A stretch of 64,000 nt of DNA from Planctomycetota bacterium (GTDB lineage: Bacteria; Planctomycetota; UBA1135; GCA-002686595). The DNA lies in the NCBI GenBank assembly GCA_027083445.1, contig JALWOP010000071.1:1-64000 (forward strand), written 5' to 3'. The notes beneath the pieces are model-generated. The model was not told the DNA's origin and made no database searches. It saw nothing but the letters and a program-made list of their open reading frames with translations. The translations under genes and the position numbers were made by a program. Positions 25,245 to 33,432 of this stretch are shown here, in pieces (within the stretch, counting starts at the first letter, position 1; every line of letters begins with the position of its first letter).

Positions 25245-25979
25245 TCAGGAACCCCGTGGGAGCCTAAGAGGCAGGAAATAGGGGGTCTCGCGCTGGTAGC
25301 GGTTGAAGGGGGCGCCATAGCGGGCGAGGTAGCGCCTCTCCTTGAGCCTGGGGCCGAGCAGGCAGTAGCCACCCCAGACGAGGGCGATCAGGAGATGATC
25401 GAGGGTCCAGACCGGCCCGGTCCAAAGGACCATGGCGAAGGCGAAGTAGACCGGCTGGCGGCAGAGGCGGAACATGCCGGAGGTGGGAAAACCGCGGCGA
25501 GGAACCGGTTTGCCGGCCGCCACCGAGGTCCAGCCGAGGGAGCCGGTCTGCAGATCGAGCCCCGCGTCCCACATCGCCTTGAGCAGCAGCAACCAGGCCG
25601 CTCCATAGACCCCAAGCTCCAAACCGCTCCAGGGAACGCCGGGCTTGTAGAGGGTGACTCCGGTCGGACACCACAGAGCGAAGACGAGCCCGATCTGCAG
25701 CGAGGCGATCAGGGCGTAGTTGGTCGTGGCCAGGGAGCGCCCCAGCTTCCCCGGGGTGAGAGCCTCCAGGATGCGTCCACCCCGCCGGCCCAGGAAGAAG
25801 GAGTGCAGGAAGGGAAACTGCAGCAGTAGCAAGGCGTCGAGGAGCCAGGCCCGGTGGGGCTGCAGGTGAATCCATCCCATGCCCAGTTCTCCCCGTAGGG
25901 AGACGAGCATCAGGGAGACCGACAGGCCGAAGATGGTGTGGGTCAGGAGTCCGTAGCCGATGACCAGGGTGCGCTTCAT
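25245..25979 (-). CDS. Integral membrane methyltransferase, NnrU/MddA-like (operon gene 8)
   Basis: A 244-residue protein with about six hydrophobic segments and the C-terminal signature FRLCRQPVYFAFAM, followed by LLIALVWGGYCLLGPRLKERRYLARYGAPFNRY. This is the SAM-binding end of the isoprenylcysteine carboxyl methyltransferase superfamily, and the layout, with GP-W-T-DHLL ahead of the ERR motif, recalls the methanethiol methyltransferase MddA/NnrU branch. The start is the ATG at 25979, which overlaps the UbiG-like gene stop (ATGA), and the open frame further upstream is rejected. It is the last of an eight-gene leftward operon; it may methylate the operon's lipid product. Confidence 0.72.
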   Translation of the reverse strand: MKRTLVIGYGLLTHTIFGLSVSLMLVSLRGELGMGWIHLQPHRAWLLDALLLLQFPFLHSFFLGRRGGRILEALTPGKLGRSLATTNYALIASLQIGLVFALWCPTGVTLYKPGVPWSGLELGVYGAAWLLLLKAMWDAGLDLQTGSLGWTSVAAGKPVPRRGFPTSGMFRLCRQPVYFAFAMVLWTGPVWTLDHLLIALVWGGYCLLGPRLKERRYLARYGAPFNRYQRETPYFLPLRLPRGS

Positions 25980-26680
25980 GGGGTGTTGCCTCGGCGCAAG
26001 AGGGCACTGTAGCTGACAGCCAGGGAGCGCGACGGGCGGGGAACGATAGCCCATGCACGCAGGGTAGAGAGAATCTTGGTCCCTTCGCCGGCCCAGTTCA
26101 CCGGGTGGAGACCCACCTTCCTAGCCTTCTCGGAAAGTTCCTCGGGGCGTATGAACATGCGTGGGTCGTGGGTTCCGCGGGGGACCAGTTTGAGACCCTC
26201 CGCTAGGATGACAGCCAGGCAACGTGCGCGCAGGGTACGGTTGATCGTGCTGACGTAGACCAGTCCGCCGGGTCGCAGGACTCTAGCGATCTCGGCCAGG
26301 ACGGCTACGGGCGAAGGCACGTGTTCCAGGAGGTCCGCGCAGACGGCGTGATCGACGCACGCATCGGCGAGGGGCAAGCGCTGGACGTCGCCTTGGACCC
26401 AGAAAGCCCCGGGCTCTTCCCTGCGGGCCGTGCGCAGGCTCGAGGCTGAGAGGTCGATTCCGACGACGTCGAATCCCTTGCGAGCCAGGGGAATGGAGAC
26501 GAGTCCCCCTCCCGAGCCCACGTCCAGGATTCGAGCGCCGGTGCGCACCTCTCCGAACCAAGCGTCGAGTAGGGCCCCCCGGAAGCGGTTGATGCGTTGG
26601 AGTGAGCGGAAGGCTGGGGCTCCCTCCACCCACCACTGATCTCCGTTGCGCTCATAGATGCCGAGGTCGTTGCGTCGCAT
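25976..26680 (-). CDS. UbiG-like SAM-dependent O-methyltransferase (operon gene 7)
   Basis: A 234-residue class I methyltransferase with the UbiG/COQ3 hallmarks: WWVEGAPAFRSLQRINRFR at the N-terminus, motif I ILDVGSGGG (51-59), GIDLSASSL, LEHVPSPVAVL and STINRTLRARCLAVI followed by LVPRGTHD. UbiG methylates hydroxyls of a ring with a prenyl tail; the same preference for a lipid-tailed phenol would suit the operon's type III PKS. It starts 10 bases after the exporter gene stop. True ubiquinone synthesis is unlikely from context: no other ubi genes are near. Confidence 0.78.
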   Translation of the reverse strand: MRRNDLGIYERNGDQWWVEGAPAFRSLQRINRFRGALLDAWFGEVRTGARILDVGSGGGLVSIPLARKGFDVVGIDLSASSLRTARREEPGAFWVQGDVQRLPLADACVDHAVCADLLEHVPSPVAVLAEIARVLRPGGLVYVSTINRTLRARCLAVILAEGLKLVPRGTHDPRMFIRPEELSEKARKVGLHPVNWAGEGTKILSTLRAWAIVPRPSRSLAVSYSALLRRGNTP

Positions 26681-26690
26681 GCCACCTGCC

Positions 26691-28802
26691 TCACTTTCGG
26701 ATGGGACGGACGGGGCCGGGGGGATCGGCCCGGCGACCCTCCAGCATCAGGGCCGGCAGGAGCAGGAGATCGCCCGCCAGGGCGGCCAGGACACCCACCG
26801 AGCAGAGGAGTCCGAAGCGCCCCGTCGGTTCGAAGCCCGAGAGGGTCAGCACGGCGAAGCCACCGGCCAGGGCGAGGGCAGAGGTCCAGGCCGCCGGCCC
26901 CACGTCATCGTAGGCACGCTCGGGAGCGGTGCCTCGGTGTGCCGCGGCTCGCAGGATGTGCAGGGTGTTGTCCACGGCCAGGCCCAGGACGACCGAGGCC
27001 ACCATGACCGTCGACGCGTCCAGGGAGTACCCCAGAATCCAGGCTGTGGTGAGTACCACCGAGACCGGGAAGAGATTGGCCAGGGCGGCCGCGCCGACGG
27101 CGCGCGGGCGACGTACGAAGAGCAACAGGCCCAGGAGAGTGACGATCGCCGTCCCGGTCAGGGAAGAGCCCAGGGTCCCGACCAGCCCCTCTTGGGCGTC
27201 GAGCAGAAGGAGTAGGCTGCCGGTGATCCCCGCGGGGGACGCACCCTCGGGCAGGACCCGCGCGATGGCCTCTCGCGCGCCTCGGGCCAGGTCATGAATC
27301 CCTCTTGTGTCCCTCAGCGTGGTTCTGAGCGACCAGTGCAGCCACTCTCCATCCGCGGAGATACGGCCGGCGAGGCGTTGGGCGGCGAGCACGAGAGGCG
27401 CGGGAAGGTTCCCAGTGGCCCGCCTGCAGTCAGCCTCGACCGTGTCGGGACCGAAGACTCCGCGTACCGACGGCAGGGCCTGAAGGGAATCGGTGATCGA
27501 CGCCCACACCTGCGTGGACGAGATGGATGCCGCGGGTACCAGGACCTCGATGCTGGAGAGGGAACCACCACGATCTTCGATGGCAAGGAAATCGTCGCGT
27601 ACGTGACTGCCCTCTGGGAAGTAGGCCAGGGCATCCGTTCCGAAGCGCAGCCGGTTCAGGGCCACGGCGCTGGAGGCCAGGGCCAGGGCGAGCATCGCAA
27701 GCGGCAGGACGGGTCGGCGCGAGCAGCCCAGGGCCAGTCGAGACCAGGGAAAGGGGGTCCGCGTCCAGCGGAGGCCCCTCCGGCCCAGGGGCAGGATGAG
27801 CAGGGTGAACTCATGGGCCAGGGGGATGAGCAGGGGCAGGGAGAGCCCCAGGGTGATCCCCAGCTTGCGCACCGCCGGTACGCTGCTGAAGGCGAAGACC
27901 AAGAATCCCGCGGAGGTGGTCAACGCTGCGATCCAGGTCGTGAGCCGCGTTTCGTGCCCGGCCCTGCGGGCCGCCTCGCGGTGCGTGAGACCGTGGGCCT
28001 TGGCCCGGTAGTGCTGGACCGGGTGCAGGCCCGACGCGAGCACGAGTACGAAGAGCAGCGGGCCGAGCGCCACCAGGATCATGTTCCCCGCAGTGTTCAG
28101 AAGGACCAGGGCCGCTCGCACGAGCGTCGTGGCAAGGGCGGCTGGGAGGACGATCGCCGCTGCGAGAGGCACCGAGCGCAGGCTGACGAGGACCAGGAGG
28201 GCCGCTGCGGCGACGAGACCCGGAGCGAAGCGCCGGTCCACCCACTGCGCCTCGGCATCCAGGGCCGCGGCTACCAAGGGGTGACCGGCGGCGAGTAGGG
28301 AGAGACCCCGCTTGCGTCCTTCGATGCGCAGGGAGTCGATCCTCTGCGCCAGGTCGGCCCGCTCTTCGGGCCCCGACTGCGCCTCGAGATCGACGACGGC
28401 GGTCAAGACCCTCGGCGTTCCCAGTTTCAGAGAGAGGACCAGGGGACGTGCGCAGGCGCTCCGATAACGCTCGAGAAGGTCGTCCCCTTCCCCCCCCGGA
28501 AGCTTCAAGGGATTGAGCAGGCTGCGCACCGCAGCGAGGGTGGCCAGGTGGTCGAGGGTTTCGGCGATCCACCCAAGATCCTCTTCCGAGAGGGGTTCGC
28601 CGGCTTTCTCGAAGCGCACCTGGACGAACTCGTCGCCGCCGAAGACCTTGACGAGGGTCTCGTACGCGCCCCTCCTGGCCGAGTCCCCCGCGAGCTCGGG
28701 CACGCGGTCATCGATTCGCCAGCGCGAAGCGATGCGCTGGCCGGCTCCGAGGAGCGCCAGTGCCAGTGCAAGCAGGACGAAGGCCCGAGTCCGTGCGCTC
28801 AC
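26691..28802 (-). CDS. MMPL/RND-family lipid exporter (operon gene 6)
   Basis: A 703-residue transporter with two repeats of one helix, a periplasmic loop and five helices (12 helices in all). The first repeat has helix 1 at about 8-26 and helices within 195-345; the second starts at about 372 and has GLAVDNTLHIL and LPALMLEGR near the end. The periplasmic segment GTDALAYFPEGSHVRDDFL is typical of the MMPL/HpnN branch, which moves hopanoids or other lipids to the outer membrane. The start is GTG, overlapping the oxidoreductase stop (GTGA). Substrate is inferred to be the operon's product; direction is inferred from family. Confidence 0.82.
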   Translation of the reverse strand: MSARTRAFVLLALALALLGAGQRIASRWRIDDRVPELAGDSARRGAYETLVKVFGGDEFVQVRFEKAGEPLSEEDLGWIAETLDHLATLAAVRSLLNPLKLPGGEGDDLLERYRSACARPLVLSLKLGTPRVLTAVVDLEAQSGPEERADLAQRIDSLRIEGRKRGLSLLAAGHPLVAAALDAEAQWVDRRFAPGLVAAAALLVLVSLRSVPLAAAIVLPAALATTLVRAALVLLNTAGNMILVALGPLLFVLVLASGLHPVQHYRAKAHGLTHREAARRAGHETRLTTWIAALTTSAGFLVFAFSSVPAVRKLGITLGLSLPLLIPLAHEFTLLILPLGRRGLRWTRTPFPWSRLALGCSRRPVLPLAMLALALASSAVALNRLRFGTDALAYFPEGSHVRDDFLAIEDRGGSLSSIEVLVPAASISSTQVWASITDSLQALPSVRGVFGPDTVEADCRRATGNLPAPLVLAAQRLAGRISADGEWLHWSLRTTLRDTRGIHDLARGAREAIARVLPEGASPAGITGSLLLLLDAQEGLVGTLGSSLTGTAIVTLLGLLLFVRRPRAVGAAALANLFPVSVVLTTAWILGYSLDASTVMVASVVLGLAVDNTLHILRAAAHRGTAPERAYDDVGPAAWTSALALAGGFAVLTLSGFEPTGRFGLLCSVGVLAALAGDLLLLPALMLEGRRADPPGPVRPIRK

Positions 28803-29911
28803 GCCGTCCTCGGTGAGCGGGATTCTCCGGCGGCCACCCGGACGAGCCGCTGCGTCAGGGGTGAGACCATCCGCGCAGCGGCCAGGGCGCTGAGTGCCAA
28901 GGGGCGGCGGGAACCGACCCAGCGCAGGCCGCGGGCGAGTCGCCTGCGACCCCGCGTCTCCCGCGCATAGGCCCGGCTGTAGTCGTGCAGCACAGCCTTG
29001 GAATCCTCTCCTCGCTGCAACCGACCGACCGCCCTTGCCGCCAAGAGGCCGCTACGCAGGGCCACCGTCACTCCACAGCCGACGACCGGATCGACTCCCC
29101 CTGCCGCATCACCGACCAGGAGGACCCCATCGGGCGTAACCGGGCCGGAGCTCCTGCGGGTCAAGCGACGGGCGGCGGGGGGGCCGATCGGAGGGCCCAG
29201 GAGTCTCGTCGCCTCGGGATGCTCCTCGAAGGCGATGCGCAGGCCCTCCTCGGAGCCTCCCCGCAGGGGGCGTTGCTCGAGGAGTATGGCCACGTTGATG
29301 CGCGCCTGGGGCAGGGGCGTGAGGTAGACCTCACAGTGCCTCCCCAGATGGATCTCGATGTGGTCGGGTTCGCTGGGGCACTCGAAGTGGGCGCGGATCC
29401 CATAACGCGTCGGGTCGCGGCGCTGCGCGACGGGATCCCTCCGCACACCGCTTCCGGCGAGGCCGTCGGCTCCGACCACCCAGCGCACGCGATGCATCCC
29501 CTCGGAAGTCGTGATGCAAAAGCCCGTCCGGGTCGGCTCCACTCGGGCGGTGTGCGCAATGAGCTGGATACCCTCGCACTCGGCAACGGCGCGGTCGAGG
29601 GCGGCCTGGAGCGTGCTGCGCGCGATGGCCGCGGCGGGCGGGGCCAGTTCCAGGTCGAGGGGGCGAGCCCCACGCACGCAGTAGCGCAGGCGGTGCAGGG
29701 GGCGCGCCTGCGCGACCACACCGTGGAGTCCGAGTTCCCCGAGGCAGGCGATCCCTTCGGGCATCATGCCCTCGCCGCAGGGCTTGGACCTGCGGCGTGG
29801 ATCGGGCTCGAAGAGCAGAACGCTCAGGCCCTGCTCCCAAGCGGCTAGAGCCGCGGCGCAACCCGCGGGTCCGGCGCCGATGACTCCCAGGTCATGGGTG
29901 GGCTCACCCAT
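28799..29911 (-). CDS. FAD-dependent oxidoreductase, geranylgeranyl reductase/hydroxylase type (operon gene 5)
   Basis: A 370-residue flavoprotein. The N-terminal dinucleotide-binding motif is IGAGPAGCAAAL (11-22), followed by CGEGMMP and, later, VGADGLAG (147-154) and the C-terminal FAD motif VLLVGDAAGGVDPVVG (264-279). The family includes geranylgeranyl reductases and aromatic ring hydroxylases. In the Streptomyces srs cluster a flavoprotein hydroxylates the type III PKS ring; a similar role here is inference. It starts one base after the previous gene and its stop overlaps the exporter start (GTGA). Confidence 0.8.
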   Translation of the reverse strand: MGEPTHDLGVIGAGPAGCAAALAAWEQGLSVLLFEPDPRRRSKPCGEGMMPEGIACLGELGLHGVVAQARPLHRLRYCVRGARPLDLELAPPAAAIARSTLQAALDRAVAECEGIQLIAHTARVEPTRTGFCITTSEGMHRVRWVVGADGLAGSGVRRDPVAQRRDPTRYGIRAHFECPSEPDHIEIHLGRHCEVYLTPLPQARINVAILLEQRPLRGGSEEGLRIAFEEHPEATRLLGPPIGPPAARRLTRRSSGPVTPDGVLLVGDAAGGVDPVVGCGVTVALRSGLLAARAVGRLQRGEDSKAVLHDYSRAYARETRGRRRLARGLRWVGSRRPLALSALAAARMVSPLTQRLVRVAAGESRSPRTA

Positions 29912-29912
29912 T

Positions 29913-30413
29913 TCACCGTCCGAGTGCCTCTAGCTGCGAAGCGCTCTCCGCGTCGGCCAGATCGATACGCGCCAGGACCTCGCCCTTCTCGGCCAAGCGG
30001 ACCAGGACCGGCGCTTCCAGGACACCTTTCAGGCTCCGAGTGAGGTCCCCGCTGCGGTCGATCAGGATCGGACCCTTTTCGTCGAGGGCCGGTTCGACCA
30101 GGGTGTCGGCGAGGCCCCCCTGCTCCTCCGCCGCCAGCCCCTGGGCGTCGACGACGAGTACCAAAGGATCGCCCCCCGCAGCCAGCTCGGTCCGTTTCTC
30201 GAGACCGGCTTTCAGATCGCCGGCCCTGACGATCAAGAAATCCTGGGGCCAGGTAGAGACCACGGCATCCAGGTTCAGCGGACCTTCGAGGACATCCTCG
30301 ACCTCACCGATCTCGATGTACTCGGGGTGAACGAGGCTGCCGCGACAGCAGACCATTCCCATCACGGCGATGCCGGCCAGGGCGCCGGCGGTAATCCATT
30401 TCGAACGACTCAT
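29913..30413 (-). CDS. Membrane-anchored small protein (operon gene 4)
   Basis: A 166-residue protein with an N-terminal helix (about 6-22, ITAGALAGIAVMGMVCC) and a soluble part of alpha/beta type. The part from GPILIDRSGDLTRSLKGVLEAPVLVRLAEKG has the look of a thioredoxin-like fold, but no CxxC is present, so no redox activity is expected. Cys22-Cys23 follow the helix, but the flanking residues do not form a good lipobox. The ATG at 30413 overlaps the YceI gene stop (ATGA). It has no recognised family; in context it is likely a periplasmic accessory to the pathway. Confidence 0.55.
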   Translation of the reverse strand: MSRSKWITAGALAGIAVMGMVCCRGSLVHPEYIEIGEVEDVLEGPLNLDAVVSTWPQDFLIVRAGDLKAGLEKRTELAAGGDPLVLVVDAQGLAAEEQGGLADTLVEPALDEKGPILIDRSGDLTRSLKGVLEAPVLVRLAEKGEVLARIDLADAESASQLEALGR

Positions 30414-31669
30414 TGGGACCGATCTTCCTTGGCTGTCATCCAACTCGAGGGCTTCCAAGCCCAGTCCGGAACCGTGCCGGCCTCGGGCTCTTGGAACTCG
30501 ATGCGGTAAAGGTGAGAGGCGCTCGGCGTCGCCGTGCGCACCATGAGCGTTTGGGGTAGCCCCTGCAAGGAGGGCAGAGCCCGCCGCACTTCGCGTGGGA
30601 GTCCCTCGAAGCCGGTTAGCAAGCTCCCCAGGCCGGTGGTATCGCCATCGAGACCGTCCGCCTCCAGCCAGAGCGTCTCGCCCAGGTACCACCTGACGGT
30701 GCCGCCATCGGTCTCGACCCGTAGGGGGCCGGGATCGGGCGCGAGAGCGAGGCTGGCCGCCATACGATCGACCACCTCCTGGACGCGGGCCTTGCGGCTG
30801 TCGGGAAGCTTGGCGAGGCGTGCGCGCAGGCGCTCGGCCTGGCCGCGGGTCTCGTCGAATGCCTCGTCACAGGGGCCCGGCAGGGAAAGGGCCTCGCCCC
30901 GGGAGATATCGTAGAGCGCTCCCTTGCCCTCCTGCGCGTAGAGCCAGCGGCCCGCGCCGTCCCGGGTCCACAGCAGCTTCTCTCCGTCGATCCAAAGGTG
31001 CTCGGAGCTCGTGCTCGACTGGGTCTCTCCCATGCTCGAGGTGACCTGGTCGGTGACCGTAAGGGTCCGGTGGAGCACCGAGCGAGGCTGGGCGGGGACC
31101 GGGGTCAGAACGATATCGAAGAAGACATCGATGGGGTCCGCAACCGTGATCACCATGACCGTTGGAGGATCGACTCCGTGATCGCTCATGGGGAAACGTG
31201 TGCGTCCGGTGAAGTGCAACCCTCCGCCGGGAGCCGGTGAACATTCCGTAGCGACTTGCCGCTGCTTGCGGATTCCGTGGATATGAAAGCTGCCCGTGAC
31301 CTGCAGGGTTCCCGAGCCGTGGTCGAGTTCACCCTCCACGTGATCGAAGATGAAGTCGATGTACGGAAAGCGTTCGACTTCCAGGTGCTCGCGCATCTTT
31401 TCGTCGCGATCGCTGTTGTGGGTGTCCAGCGTGGCGGCGTCGACCCGCAGTCGGCCGGCCGTGAAGCGGCTGGGGTGTTGGATGTCCGTGCGGATCTCTC
31501 CCTCGATCGCGCTCGTGCGGGCGGTGAAGTCGTGGAGGGTCGAGGTACCATCGAACCCGATCACGCTACGGGTCGTGTCGGCCCGGTAGCGCTCCAGGGC
31601 CAGATGTGGCGGTGCCACCTGTGGAGGCGTCTGCGCGAGGGGAAGGAGTAGGAGAGGAATGAGCATCAT
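30410..31669 (-). CDS. Secreted YceI-domain lipid-binding protein with extra C-terminal domain (operon gene 3)
   Basis: A 419-residue protein with a signal peptide (residues 1-18, cut near AQTPP). Residues about 28-190 form a YceI-like domain: YRADTTRSVIGFDGTSTLHDF, a central SDRDEKMREHLEVERFPYIDF, and GSFHIHGIRK. YceI proteins are periplasmic lipocalin-like barrels that bind isoprenoid or other long lipids. The about 225-residue C-terminal part is charged and has no recognised family; it makes the protein roughly twice the usual YceI length. The start ATG overlaps the upstream gene stop (ATGA). In an operon with an exporter it could carry the lipid across the periplasm. Confidence 0.75.
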   Translation of the reverse strand: MMLIPLLLLPLAQTPPQVAPPHLALERYRADTTRSVIGFDGTSTLHDFTARTSAIEGEIRTDIQHPSRFTAGRLRVDAATLDTHNSDRDEKMREHLEVERFPYIDFIFDHVEGELDHGSGTLQVTGSFHIHGIRKQRQVATECSPAPGGGLHFTGRTRFPMSDHGVDPPTVMVITVADPIDVFFDIVLTPVPAQPRSVLHRTLTVTDQVTSSMGETQSSTSSEHLWIDGEKLLWTRDGAGRWLYAQEGKGALYDISRGEALSLPGPCDEAFDETRGQAERLRARLAKLPDSRKARVQEVVDRMAASLALAPDPGPLRVETDGGTVRWYLGETLWLEADGLDGDTTGLGSLLTGFEGLPREVRRALPSLQGLPQTLMVRTATPSASHLYRIEFQEPEAGTVPDWAWKPSSWMTAKEDRSQ

Positions 31670-32184
31670 GGCCCGAGGACTGGATCGCAGGTGTTCGAGA
31701 AGGCCTCTTCTTCGCGGATCCGCTGCAGGAGGAGAGGTGTGTGCAAGAGGTTGAGCACCAGCCAGCTCATCCAGGCCTCCCCTGCCAGGGGCAGGGCCGT
31801 GAACTCGACCACGACCGCCAGGTAGCAGGGATGGCGCATCCAGCGGTAGGGACCGCTGGTGACCCAGGGGGTACCCGGGAGGCGCCAGGTGGCCGTGGTC
31901 CAGCCCCTTCCCAGGGCGCGCATGGTCCAGAGGCGCAGGGCTTGGGCGGCGACGGCGAGTCCCGCTCCGATGGCGAAGACGACCGGAGAGGGAGGGGTCG
32001 CGCGCAGCAAGACCTCGAGTGCGGGTAGGACGACGAGGCTGGTGTGGACGATCAGGAAGAGGGTCCCGTGTCGCAGGAGACGGGTGTCACCGCTGGCCCG
32101 GCGGTTGGCTCGGCACAGCCGGAGTTCGAACAAGCGCTGCAGGCCGACCGCGCCGAGGAGGGCGAGATAGAGCCCGGTCATCAT
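31666..32184 (-). CDS. Isoprenylcysteine methyltransferase-like membrane protein, BpsB type (operon gene 2)
   Basis: A 172-residue membrane protein with about five hydrophobic segments and the superfamily motif GPYRWMRHPCY (111-121) followed by a C-terminal REEE. It lies in an ATGA overlap directly after the type III PKS gene. In Bacillus subtilis the same pair (bpsA and bpsB) makes and O-methylates alkylpyrones, and Streptomyces srsA and srsB are an equivalent pair for alkylresorcinols. By context this enzyme most likely methylates the polyketide product; substrate choice cannot be read from sequence. Confidence 0.8.
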   Translation of the reverse strand: MMTGLYLALLGAVGLQRLFELRLCRANRRASGDTRLLRHGTLFLIVHTSLVVLPALEVLLRATPPSPVVFAIGAGLAVAAQALRLWTMRALGRGWTTATWRLPGTPWVTSGPYRWMRHPCYLAVVVEFTALPLAGEAWMSWLVLNLLHTPLLLQRIREEEAFSNTCDPVLGP

Positions 32185-33242
32185 GCCGGGTCGAAGTCGA
32201 GCAGGGCCATCTCGAGGGAGAGGCCGGGACCGATGGCCAGCAGAATCCCATGGCCGCTGGGGGGGTGGTGTGCATCCCCGAGGGCGTTTTCAAGAACGGC
32301 CAGGATTGCGGCCGAGGAGAGGTTGCCGTATTCGGCCAGGACCTTCCGGCTGTGACGTAGGTCTTCCCGTTTGAGTGCGAAGCGCTCCTCGTAGGCATCG
32401 AGGATGCTGCGCCCACCGGGGTGGATCAAATGGACGGAGAGATCGCTGCTCTCGAGTCCATTGGAGTCGAGAAAGGAGCCCACGGCCGTCGGCAGGTGAC
32501 GCGCCATCAGAGCGGGTAACGCCCGGTCCAGGACGATGCGCAGCCCGTGTGAGCCCACATCGAAGCCAAGGATCTGCGCCGTGTCGGGGATCAAATGGCT
32601 GCGCATGGCTCGGATGCGGGGGCCCGGGCCCTCGGGCGTGACCACCGCGGCGGCGGCCCCATCCCCGAACAGGAGCGAGGCGACGAGGTTGGTGCGTGAA
32701 CGATCCTCGCCCACGAGGGAGAGGGAGCAGAGCTCCACGGCGATCACCAGCACGCGGGAGCCCGAGGCGGCCAGGGACGCCGCCAGGTTCAAGGCCAGGG
32801 CGCCACCGGCGCAACCGGCCTCGGCGATGGGGACACGTCGGGTATTTCGCCGCAGGCCGATCAGGGGTACGAGGTCCACATCGAGGGCGGGAATGGCGAT
32901 CCCGGTGCAGGAGACGTCGATGACCACATCGACCTCCTCGGGGGTCGTTTGGGCGCGCCGCAGGGCCTCCCGAGCGGCGGAAGCGGCCAACGTGACCGCC
33001 TCCCGGTGGTAGCGCCGGTTGCGATCGGTGAAGTCACCGGGGTCGAGCGCCTCTTCCAGGCTGGGAACGATGCGCCGCGTCTCGACCCCCGAACAGCGCA
33101 CGAGGCTGCGGATCTTGCTCGGATCCTCATCCGGGAAGAGCGCCTCGAGGGCTCGACAGGCAGCGCGGCGGTCCACCGTGGTGTCGGGAAAGGCCGTCGC
33201 GACGGCACGCACATGGGCTCGCTGGTGTGAAGCGAGGATCAT
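32181..33242 (-). CDS. Type III polyketide synthase (operon gene 1)
   Basis: A 353-residue chalcone/stilbene-synthase-fold enzyme that extends a CoA- or ACP-bound starter with malonyl-CoA and cyclises it. The Cys-His-Asn triad is visible: Cys144 in EAGCAGGAL, His274 in LIHPGG and Asn307 in YGNLSSA. The C-terminal loop GPGLSLEMALL matches the GFGPG-like family end. The bacterial sequence, together with the adjacent BpsB-like gene, points to alkylpyrone or alkylresorcinol products from long acyl starters. It is first in an eight-gene operon; the 190 bases upstream, before mutS, must hold the promoter. Confidence 0.9.
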   Translation of the reverse strand: MILASHQRAHVRAVATAFPDTTVDRRAACRALEALFPDEDPSKIRSLVRCSGVETRRIVPSLEEALDPGDFTDRNRRYHREAVTLAASAAREALRRAQTTPEEVDVVIDVSCTGIAIPALDVDLVPLIGLRRNTRRVPIAEAGCAGGALALNLAASLAASGSRVLVIAVELCSLSLVGEDRSRTNLVASLLFGDGAAAAVVTPEGPGPRIRAMRSHLIPDTAQILGFDVGSHGLRIVLDRALPALMARHLPTAVGSFLDSNGLESSDLSVHLIHPGGRSILDAYEERFALKREDLRHSRKVLAEYGNLSSAAILAVLENALGDAHHPPSGHGILLAIGPGLSLEMALLDFDPA

Positions 33243-33432
33243 CTTGGAGGGCTCGAGGGGCTACCGGTCGACCGCGGGGTTCGGTGTACCGGCCTATAGG
33301 TGAACGTTACTCCTTTTCCCGGGAGAAAGGGTCCCCCCCGACACGATCTCCCCACCTCGGCCGATCTGTCTGATTCCTGGACGCCGATGTTGCTTCACGA
33401 CCAGTCCCCTGCGGGAGATCCCCAGTCGATCG

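Noticed and set aside
25976-26680. Ubiquinone biosynthesis
   Set aside because: The UbiG-like enzyme is alone, with no other ubi gene; the operon's type III PKS gives a better context.
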